From positions 1 to 19,779 of the forward strand of contig CAYJLA010000018.1 of the NCBI GenBank assembly GCA_964371305.1: a stretch of DNA of 19,779 nt. Direction: 5' to 3'. The stretch comes from CAYJLA01 sp964371305 (lineage in GTDB: Bacteria > Bacillota_I > Bacilli_A > RFN20 > CAG-826). The position numbers were made by a program, and so were the translations under genes. The notes beneath the pieces are model-generated. The model did not search any database, was not told the DNA's origin, and worked only from the letters and a program-made list of their open reading frames with translations. Every line of letters starts with the position of its first letter. The stretch's first letter is position 1. Shown in pieces: positions 14,462 to 19,779 of this stretch.

Positions 14462-15154
14462 ATGAAAGTTAATAAATATATTGATCATACACTCTTAAAA
14501 CAAGATGCAACATATGATCAAATTGAAAAATTATGTCTTGAAGCACTAAATAATGAATTTATGTCAGTATGTGTTAATCCATGTTTTGTACAAAAATGTG
14601 CAGGATATTTAAAACAAACAAGTGTATTAGTATGTACAGTTATAGGATTTCCTTTAGGCGCAAACACAACAGAGACAAAAGTTTTTGAGACAAAAGATGC
14701 TATTTCTAAAGGTGCTCAAGAAATTGATATGGTAATCAATGTATCGACGGCAAAAGAGCACGATTACTTAAAGATCGAAGATGAAATTAAAGCGATTAAA
14801 GACGCTTGCGGCAATATTACTTTAAAAGTTATATTAGAAACTTGTTTGCTTACAAACGAAGAAATCGTCGAATGTTGTCTAGCTGCTAAAAGAGCTGGTG
14901 CAGACTTTGTAAAAACATCAACTGGTTTTTCTACAGGTGGTGCAACTGTTGAACATATAAAACTTATGAGAAATACAGTTGGTAAAGAAATGGGCGTAAA
15001 AGCAAGCGGTGGTGTTCGTTCCGCATCTGATGCCAAAAATATGATTGAAGCTGGTGCTAGTAGAATCGGTACTTCTTCAGGAGTTGTTATTGTAAAAGAC
15101 TTCGATAATGCAAATTTTGAAGCAAATACAAGTAATTCAAAAGAAATGTACTAA
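14462..15154 (+). CDS. deoC: Deoxyribose-phosphate aldolase DeoC
   Basis: DeoC splits 2-deoxyribose-5-phosphate into glyceraldehyde-3-phosphate and acetaldehyde in deoxynucleoside breakdown. The 230-residue protein is a TIM barrel of normal length. YIDHTLLKQDAT at 6-17 is the family start. The catalytic residues are visible: D89 in QEIDMVIN, the Schiff-base lysine K151 in FVKTSTGF, and K180 in GVKASGGVR. GASRIGTSSG (198-207) forms the phosphate site. The last dozen residues (FEANTSNSKEMY) are a polar extension. AAGGAG at 14451-14456 gives the start. It shares the window with cdd, another deoxynucleoside-salvage gene, but no phosphorylase (deoA/deoD/pdp) or deoB is present. Confidence 0.96.
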   Translation: MKVNKYIDHTLLKQDATYDQIEKLCLEALNNEFMSVCVNPCFVQKCAGYLKQTSVLVCTVIGFPLGANTTETKVFETKDAISKGAQEIDMVINVSTAKEHDYLKIEDEIKAIKDACGNITLKVILETCLLTNEEIVECCLAAKRAGADFVKTSTGFSTGGATVEHIKLMRNTVGKEMGVKASGGVRSASDAKNMIEAGASRIGTSSGVVIVKDFDNANFEANTSNSKEMY

Positions 15155-15159
15155 ATTTG

Positions 15160-15188
15160 TTGAAATAATAAAGTAGTTTATATATTAT
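15160..15188 (+). promoter_or_regulatory. Promoter of rpsU
   Basis: TTGAAA (15160-15165), a 17-bp spacer and TATTAT (15183-15188). It lies directly after the deoC stop and gives a leader of about 25 nt before rpsU. Confidence 0.68.
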
Positions 15189-15220
15189 ATATAAGTACGA
15201 AGAAAGCGAGGTGTTATTTC

Positions 15221-15397
15221 ATGCCAAAGACAATTATTAGAGAAAACGAATCTCTTGATGAAGGTTTACGTAGATTTAAACGTCAAATGAGCAAAGCTGG
15301 AACACTCCAAGATCTTCGCAGACACGAATTCTATGTTAAAAAAGGACTTAAACGCAAATTAAAAAGCGAAGAAGCTAGAAGAAAGAAATTTAAATAA
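15221..15397 (+). CDS. rpsU: Small-subunit ribosomal protein bS21
   Basis: bS21 binds the 30S platform near the 3' end of 16S rRNA and helps initiation. The reading frame gives 58 residues: MPKTIIRENESLDEGLRRFK at the start, a central KAGTLQDLRRHEFYVKK and a strongly basic end RRKKFK, all typical of the family. GAGGTG at 15208-15213 lies seven bases before the ATG. It has its own promoter after deoC and a strong terminator just after the stop. In related Firmicutes rpsU lies between mtaB and the phoH-ybeY-cdd-era-recO group, as here. Confidence 0.97.
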   Translation: MPKTIIRENESLDEGLRRFKRQMSKAGTLQDLRRHEFYVKKGLKRKLKSEEARRKKFK

Positions 15398-15420
15398 AAC
15401 ACATGAAAATGTGTTTTTTT
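15396..15420 (+). terminator. Rho-independent terminator after rpsU
   Basis: AAAACACAT (15396-15404), a GAAA tetraloop and ATGTGTTTT (15409-15417) form a 9-bp perfect stem running into seven T (to 15420). It overlaps the rpsU stop codon. Confidence 0.92.
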
Positions 15421-15464
15421 CTTTATTAGTTCCTCATTTTATAATTATGCCCATTACTAATATT

Positions 15465-15504
15465 GGAAAGTGTCAGTCCCCTTTCCCCATAATTGACACT
15501 TTCC
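15465..15504. repeat. Perfect 11-bp inverted repeat before the C39 gene
   Basis: GGAAAGTGTCA (15465-15475) and TGACACTTTCC (15494-15504) are perfect inverted arms around an 18-base spacer that holds two CCCC runs. It is richer in G+C than its surroundings and ends nine bases before the ATG of the C39 gene. There is no T-run after it, so it is not a standard terminator. It could be a dispersed REP- or MITE-like element, an operator, or an RNA hairpin controlling the gene. Confidence 0.8.
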
Positions 15505-15513
15505 ACCTATATA

Positions 15514-16707
15514 ATGAAAAAATATTTTATCTATCAATGTAGAGAGAATGACTGTGGTTTCACAGCATTAAAGATGTTACTTGCAAAATTATCTAATAAT
15601 AAAGCATATTTGTATTTACGCAACGAGAAAGATGATAAATATTCGTTTTTAGAATTAAAAACTATCGCTAAAAACTATGGTGTAATAATTGAAGGATTTA
15701 ACTACATAGATAAAAATACTATTTTCGATGAACATGTACCATTTATAGCCAATATTAATTTGCTTAATCACTCAAAGCATAGCGTGCTAGTAAATAAAAT
15801 AGGCAAACACGTAGTTGAAATATATGATCCGGACATAGGAATATACAAACTAACAAAAAGAAAATTTTTAAAAATATTTGATGGAAATGTACTGCTTGTC
15901 GAAGATAAAAATATAATCATAATGAATTACAAACATACTGCTCGTAGTTTTTATAAGGTAGGTCATTTGTTAACGTTAACCATTATTAAAGTATTCACAG
16001 CCATTTTACCTTTTTGTGCAATGTTTTTTATTACTAACGAATTTAATTTTATATTGCCGGTGATATTGATGACAATATATGTAATATTTGAGATTATGTC
16101 TCAAAAATACATAGCACATTTTATTAAAAAGACATCAAGTAAATTTTCTAGTGCAATTTATTCAGAAAATATTGATATTAGAAAGAAAAAGATGATGGAT
16201 TTAACGACTGTAAATACAGGAATTGTAGCCATTATATCAAGCATATGTTATTGCAGTATAACCATTTTAATCATTTCATATTTACTAATTATTAACGAGT
16301 TTTTAACAATTGGTATAATATTAATTATTTGCTTAATATCATGTTTTAATTGTTTTTTTATTAATCCAATATTGGATAAAACTAAGAATTCTATAAAAGT
16401 AGTCGAAAACGCATTGTTTTCGCCTGAGATTGACAAAATGAAATTCATCAATTTATATGGTGATTTAAATAAAAAAATCACTAGATTTGTATCTAAACTC
16501 CATATAATACAAGGACTAATAACTATAACTATATTTTTATTATCATTATTATTAGGTGGTATAAGCAGTAATTTTACACTAAACTATGTAGTCTTTTTCT
16601 TTTTATTATTTATCTTTCTATACCAAAATCTAAATAAGTTTTTTATGATAAAAAATGATATAAAAACGCATCAAAGAGCAAAAAGCAGATTAAATGATGT
16701 TTTATAA
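15514..16707 (+). CDS. C39 peptidase fused to an ABC-exporter membrane domain, lacking the ATPase domain
   Basis: Normal C39 exporters (PCAT, about 700 residues) cut double-glycine leaders from small peptides and export them. Here only 397 residues are present. The peptidase domain (1-130) keeps Q8, the catalytic C14 in ENDCGFTALKM, H89 in HSKHSVLVNK and D105 in YDPDIG. Six membrane segments follow (about 152-173, 178-195, 234-262, 263-283, 332-352 and 355-373), matching one exporter membrane domain. The protein ends at SRLNDVL, where a Walker-type ATPase domain should begin; no remnant is in the 34 bases before ybeY. ATG 15514 lacks a clear ribosome site, and in-frame TTG 15493 lies inside the inverted repeat. 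No precursor peptide gene is visible nearby. Base composition is more AT-rich than its neighbours and there is no Trp. Confidence 0.85.
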   Translation: MKKYFIYQCRENDCGFTALKMLLAKLSNNKAYLYLRNEKDDKYSFLELKTIAKNYGVIIEGFNYIDKNTIFDEHVPFIANINLLNHSKHSVLVNKIGKHVVEIYDPDIGIYKLTKRKFLKIFDGNVLLVEDKNIIIMNYKHTARSFYKVGHLLTLTIIKVFTAILPFCAMFFITNEFNFILPVILMTIYVIFEIMSQKYIAHFIKKTSSKFSSAIYSENIDIRKKKMMDLTTVNTGIVAIISSICYCSITILIISYLLIINEFLTIGIILIICLISCFNCFFINPILDKTKNSIKVVENALFSPEIDKMKFINLYGDLNKKITRFVSKLHIIQGLITITIFLLSLLLGGISSNFTLNYVVFFFLLFIFLYQNLNKFFMIKNDIKTHQRAKSRLNDVL

Positions 16708-16741
16708 TGGTTTTTAAGGAATATTATTATATAATATAATT

Positions 16742-17200
16742 ATGATAATTGAATTTTATAATGACTATAATGAAGACTTTAATATCTATGAAAACGAATA
16801 CTTGCGTATTACTGAAGATATATTTAAAAAATTAGAAATTAAAAACAATTATTTTATAGAGGTTAATTTAATAAATAACGATAAAATTAAGTCGATCAAT
16901 AAAGAATATCGCAATATTGATTCTTCTACAGATGTAATTAGTTTTGCGTATTTAGATGAGATTGAGGGAGAAACTAAAATAATAGGTGATATACCGTTAT
17001 TTCTAGGCTGCATATATATATCATGCGATAAAGCAAAAGAACAAGCTTGTAGTTATGGACATCTGCTTGATAGAGAAATGAAATTCTTGTTTGTTCACGG
17101 TATGTTGCATTTACTAGGTTATGATCACATTGAAAAAGAAGATGAAGAGAAGATGTTTGCTTTACAAGAAGAATTATTAAAAGGGGAAAAATATGAATGA
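16742..17200 (+). CDS. ybeY: Endoribonuclease YbeY (16S rRNA 3'-end maturation)
   Basis: YbeY is a zinc metallohydrolase for rRNA processing and ribosome quality control. The 152 residues show the signature HGMLHLLGYDH, with zinc ligands H119, H123 and H129, and the upstream motif NKEYRNIDSSTDVISFAY (53-70). No close ribosome site precedes the ATG: AAGGAA at 16716-16721 is about 20 bases away, and two TATAAT words at 16730-16740 touch the start. It may be translated from a very short leader or by an unusual site. phoH, which often precedes it, is absent. Its stop is TGA, the only one in the window, followed at once by in-frame TAA. It overlaps cdd by eight bases. Confidence 0.95.
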   Translation: MIIEFYNDYNEDFNIYENEYLRITEDIFKKLEIKNNYFIEVNLINNDKIKSINKEYRNIDSSTDVISFAYLDEIEGETKIIGDIPLFLGCIYISCDKAKEQACSYGHLLDREMKFLFVHGMLHLLGYDHIEKEDEEKMFALQEELLKGEKYE

Positions 17201-17591
17201 TAAACAATTAATACAACTTGCAAAAGAAGCTAGGGAGTTATCGTATTCTCCTTATTCTAAGTTTAAGGTAGGGGCAGCGGTATTAACAAAAGATGGTAAG
17301 ATATTTAAGGGGACAAATATTGAAAACTCCTCATATGGACTATCGATTTGTGCTGAACGTACAGCTATGTTTAATGCATATATAAATGGCTACAAAAAAG
17401 ATGATATAGTTGCTATTTCATGTATCGGAGATACTGAAGATGCGATTTCGCCATGTGGAAGTTGTAGACAAGTAATGTCAGAATTATTAAATAAAGATGC
17501 TAAAGTAGTTTTGGGTAATTTAAAAGGTAAGATTGAAATACATACAGTTGAAGAGTTGTTACCGTTTGCTTTCAGTTCAAAGGACTTATAA
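17193..17591 (+). CDS. cdd: Cytidine deaminase
   Basis: Cdd converts cytidine and deoxycytidine to uridine and deoxyuridine. The 132 residues fit the small tetrameric form. SPYSKFKVGAAV at 19-30 and NIENSSYGLSICAERTA at 42-58 are substrate motifs. Zinc ligands are C53, C88 and C91 (PCGSC at 87-91), and E55 is the proton shuttle. It overlaps ybeY by eight bases, with its site GGGGAA (17182-17187) inside ybeY, and is followed one base later by era. dgkA, found before cdd in Bacillus, is absent. Confidence 0.96.
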   Translation: MNDKQLIQLAKEARELSYSPYSKFKVGAAVLTKDGKIFKGTNIENSSYGLSICAERTAMFNAYINGYKKDDIVAISCIGDTEDAISPCGSCRQVMSELLNKDAKVVLGNLKGKIEIHTVEELLPFAFSSKDL

Positions 17592-17592
17592 T

Positions 17593-18462
17593 ATGAAATC
17601 AGGTTTTGTTTCTATCATAGGTCGTCCAAATGTTGGTAAATCAACTCTCATCAATGCTATTTTGGACACTAAATTGTCAATTGTAACTTCAAAAAGTCAA
17701 ACTACACGTGATTTAATTAAAGGTATTTACAATGATAATGATTCTCAAATTGTTTTTATTGATACGCCAGGAATTCATAAGCCAATTAAGGAACTTGGAA
17801 AATTAATGAATAAGAAAGCTTTCGATTCATTAAAAGACATTGACGCTGCTATAATCGTTATAGATGCAAGTAAATATATTGGAAACGGTGATAAGTACAT
17901 ATCTGAAAACATTAAAGTGAAAGTGCCAACGTTTATAATTCTTAATAAAATTGATTTAGTAAATATCAATGACGTTATTAAAGCTAAAGAAGAAATTGCT
18001 AAATTATATCCATCAACTAAAGTTATTGAAATGAGCGCTATAAAAGGATTTAATATTGACACTCTTATAAAAGAATTAAAAGAAGTTTTAGTCGAAGGTC
18101 CACAATACTACCCTTTAGATATGATAAGTGATGTAGATCACATATTTAAACTTAAAGAAATCATAAGAGAGAAAGTTCTTCTTTGTTTAAATGAAGAGGT
18201 ACCTCATAATATTGCGATTCGACTTGATGATATCAAAACACAAACAACTAGGGCATTAATACATGCATCAATTGTAGTTTCTAAAGATTCACAAAAAGGA
18301 ATTGTTATTGGTAAAGGCGGGAAAATGCTTAAAAAAATCGGCACCCTTGCTAGAAAAGATATGGAAGATTTGTTAAAAAAATCGATCCGATTAGAAATAC
18401 TTGTAAAAGTTGATGAAGGCTGGATAGACAATTCATCTGCTCTTAAAAAATATGGCTATTAA
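17593..18462 (+). CDS. era: Ribosome-assembly GTPase Era
   Basis: Era is a GTPase that binds the 3' end of 16S rRNA in late 30S assembly. The 289 residues show GRPNVGKST (10-18), DTPG (57-60), NKID (118-121) and MSAIKG (147-152) of the GTPase, and a C-terminal KH domain with VIGKGGKML (238-246). ATG 17593 is chosen because AAAGGA (17579-17584) lies eight bases upstream and GRPNVGKS falls at the usual position; an in-frame ATG at 17533 lies inside cdd. It overlaps recO by 11 bases. Confidence 0.97.
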   Translation: MKSGFVSIIGRPNVGKSTLINAILDTKLSIVTSKSQTTRDLIKGIYNDNDSQIVFIDTPGIHKPIKELGKLMNKKAFDSLKDIDAAIIVIDASKYIGNGDKYISENIKVKVPTFIILNKIDLVNINDVIKAKEEIAKLYPSTKVIEMSAIKGFNIDTLIKELKEVLVEGPQYYPLDMISDVDHIFKLKEIIREKVLLCLNEEVPHNIAIRLDDIKTQTTRALIHASIVVSKDSQKGIVIGKGGKMLKKIGTLARKDMEDLLKKSIRLEILVKVDEGWIDNSSALKKYGY

Positions 18463-19180
18463 TAAAGTAATTAAAGGTTTCGTTTTAAATATAATTCCGT
18501 ACAAAAATAATGATGCATTAGTCAATGTTTTAACTAGCGAAGGCTTCGTATTTTTCAATTGTCGTGGTGGACTAAAAATCGATTCAAAAAATGGAAAAGT
18601 AATCGAATTATATAACTATTCTGAGTTCTCGCTTTTTCTTCTTAAAGAAGATAAATTCTTGATGAACTCTGGTTTTGTTATCAATGACTTTTCAACGATA
18701 AAATCAAACATTGAATATCTAGCTTTTTTAAGTTTTTTAAGTGAGTTATCTATAAAATGTATTGAACAAAATGATTCAAGCAAAATATATGATCTATATT
18801 ATAAAATTATCAATAATATTGGACCTGAAAATATTATTCTTTTAGGTTGTATTTATGTTGCTAAAATTTTAACTATTAATGGACTTCAATTAGATGTTGA
18901 TTCCTGCATATATTCGCACTGTAACGACGATATAACAGGTGTTTCATACGTTGATGGTGGTTTAGTTTCTAAGCAGCATTTCAATAAGGATAAGCATATT
19001 TATTACAATAAAAATGAGATTGAATTTATCGTTCAATTATTTAATGAAACTATTGATTTGAATATAAATTATCGTAAAGAAATTAATTATTTTAAGTTGT
19101 TTAATGACCTACTTAATTACTTACAAGATACACTACAAATAAAATTAAAAAGTTTTCTCCTTCTAATTTCTACTTTATAG
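18452..19180 (+). CDS. recO: DNA repair protein RecO
   Basis: RecO works with RecR to load RecA on gaps. The 242 residues have the N-terminal OB-fold start (IKGFVLNIIPYKNNDALVNVLTSEGF in about 7-32, with the family FNCRGGLK at 35-42), a helical domain and the site of a zinc finger. The finger is degenerate: C152 and C157 are present, but the second CxxC after GGL (169-171) is replaced by S173 and H176. It overlaps era, as is usual, and is the last gene of the ybeY-cdd-era-recO unit. Identification rests on both context and N-terminal motifs. Confidence 0.9.
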   Translation: MAINKVIKGFVLNIIPYKNNDALVNVLTSEGFVFFNCRGGLKIDSKNGKVIELYNYSEFSLFLLKEDKFLMNSGFVINDFSTIKSNIEYLAFLSFLSELSIKCIEQNDSSKIYDLYYKIINNIGPENIILLGCIYVAKILTINGLQLDVDSCIYSHCNDDITGVSYVDGGLVSKQHFNKDKHIYYNKNEIEFIVQLFNETIDLNINYRKEINYFKLFNDLLNYLQDTLQIKLKSFLLLISTL

Positions 19181-19255
19181 TAAATATTCAATAACGTGTT
19201 GCGATTTTATAATATTAATAGTTCTTTTTTTGTAAAATGCTGTTTGAAATTATAG

Positions 19256-19269
19256 AAAGGAACAGTATG
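19256..19269 (+). promoter_or_regulatory. Ribosome binding site that sets the start at 19267
   Basis: AAAGGA at 19256-19261 is followed by five bases and ATG 19267. An earlier in-frame ATG at 19237 has only a T-run upstream and no binding site. A TATAAT word at 19208-19213 may be the promoter -10, without a good -35. Confidence 0.65.
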
Positions 19270-19641
19270 AACGCTTTAATCTTTATTTCGAGTTTATTGG
19301 TATCTCTTACACCTTATCAAACACATGATTTTGTCACGTTTTATAACACAAGAACTGATGCAGAAAAGACTCTCATGGCAGAAAAAAATATTAACAGTTA
19401 TGAAACGCTTGAAAACTATTTTCAAAACTCTGCACACAATAAAAAAATTAATGATTCAATTATTGTAGATATTGGAGATTTTAGTGAATATAAAGATTAT
19501 CCTTCTACATTTAACGTGAGATTGAAGAAAGAAGTTAATGTGTTTAGATTTTACACTTTAGATCCTTCTCCGTCAGGTAATAGAAACAAAGGTAGGATTG
19601 TCATTGATAACTTAAGATTAGAATACAATAACGATTTATAG
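19267..19641 (+). CDS. Unrecognised 124-residue protein, possibly exported
   Basis: I do not recognise this protein. It begins with a short hydrophobic stretch (NALIFISSLLVSL, residues 2-14) without a basic residue, so a signal peptide is only possible. The middle is polar and helical (RTDAEKTLMAEKNINSYETL), and the end has beta-like segments (FNVRLKKEVNVFRFYTL and RIVIDNLRLEY) that resemble the last strands of a small beta-sandwich. It is followed 11 bases later by the start of a lipoprotein gene, which supports an envelope role for the pair. It begins a new unit after recO. Confidence 0.7.
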   Translation: MNALIFISSLLVSLTPYQTHDFVTFYNTRTDAEKTLMAEKNINSYETLENYFQNSAHNKKINDSIIVDIGDFSEYKDYPSTFNVRLKKEVNVFRFYTLDPSPSGNRNKGRIVIDNLRLEYNNDL

Positions 19642-19652
19642 GAGAATAAGTT

Positions 19653-19779
19653 GTGAGAGTTAAAACAGTTTTAATATATGTTGGAATTGCATTATTTGCT
19701 ATAAATGCTTCGTCGTGTGTAAATAGGAAAACAAATTATATCATTGAAGGATTATTTACCGGAAGTGGCGATAGTACAA
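19653..19779 (+). CDS. Start of a lipoprotein gene (cut by the window end)
   Basis: From GTG 19653, with AGGAGA at 19640-19645 seven bases upstream, 42 codons are open to the window end. The protein starts MRVKTVLIYVGIALFAINAS and then SC at residues 21-22: a basic N-terminus, hydrophobic core and lipobox ASSC with the lipidated Cys at 22. The following NRKTNYIIEGLFTGSGDST is too short to identify. Confidence 0.72.
   Translation, partial: MRVKTVLIYVGIALFAINASSCVNRKTNYIIEGLFTGSGDST

Noticed and set aside
15465..15504. Terminal inverted repeats of a complete insertion sequence
   Set aside because: The arms are only 18 bases apart and no transposase gene is present in the window.
15493..15515. 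TTGACA (15493-15498) and TATAAT (15510-15515) as a promoter for the C39 gene
   Set aside because: The spacer is only 11 bases, and the -10 word overlaps the ATG.
1..19779. tRNA, rRNA, CRISPR arrays and phage genes
   Set aside because: No cloverleaf, rRNA motif, regularly spaced direct repeat or phage protein was seen on either strand.

Overview
The window is AT-rich DNA (roughly one third G+C by eye) from a Firmicutes-lineage bacterium, most likely a Mollicutes-like member of the Bacilli (Acholeplasmatales, Izemoplasmatales or the gut RF39 group). The reasons are the CIRCE-controlled hrcA-grpE-dnaK-dnaJ operon, a Gram-positive-type DnaK, and a Bacillus-like housekeeping order: heat-shock genes, then rsmE-mtaB, then rpsU, then ybeY-cdd-era-recO. 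Tryptophan is read from TGG. Of 22 complete genes only ybeY ends in TGA, so UGA is avoided. The genus is an inference.

Layout. 1-4773: heat-shock operon with two CIRCE operators around one sigma-A-type promoter; a UUCG hairpin separates dnaK from dnaJ, and a terminator follows dnaJ. 4838-6626, minus strand: a two-gene ABC importer (lipoprotein, then permease) without an ATPase gene. 6627-7173: a 547-nt non-coding gap with several inverted repeats. 7174-8625: an unrecognised secreted surface protein with a C-terminal membrane anchor. 8722-14114: a tight six-gene run of guanine deaminase, NCS2 purine permease, a zinc-ribbon/TM2 membrane protein, rsmE, an unknown gene and mtaB. 14219-15397: rpmF, deoC and rpsU, with promoters in front of rpmF and rpsU. 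15514-16707: a C39 peptidase fused to a six-helix transporter domain that lacks the ATPase domain. 16742-19180: ybeY-cdd-era-recO, overlapping or nearly so. 19267-end: a small possibly exported protein and the start of a lipoprotein gene.

How the genes fit together. Most of the window is core protein folding, ribosome/tRNA modification and nucleoside salvage (guaD with NCS2 permease, deoC, cdd). The accessory genes sit in two gaps of the conserved order: between dnaJ and rsmE, and between rpsU and ybeY, where related bacteria often carry phoH.

The two strongest leads are these. (1) The ABC substrate-binding lipoprotein appears to be a circular permutation of the NMT1/SsuA-like fold: the part that is normally C-terminal comes first and the part that is normally N-terminal comes last. 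(2) The C39 peptidase keeps its catalytic Cys/His/Asp and six membrane segments but stops exactly where the ATPase domain should begin, and it lies next to a perfect 11-bp inverted repeat.
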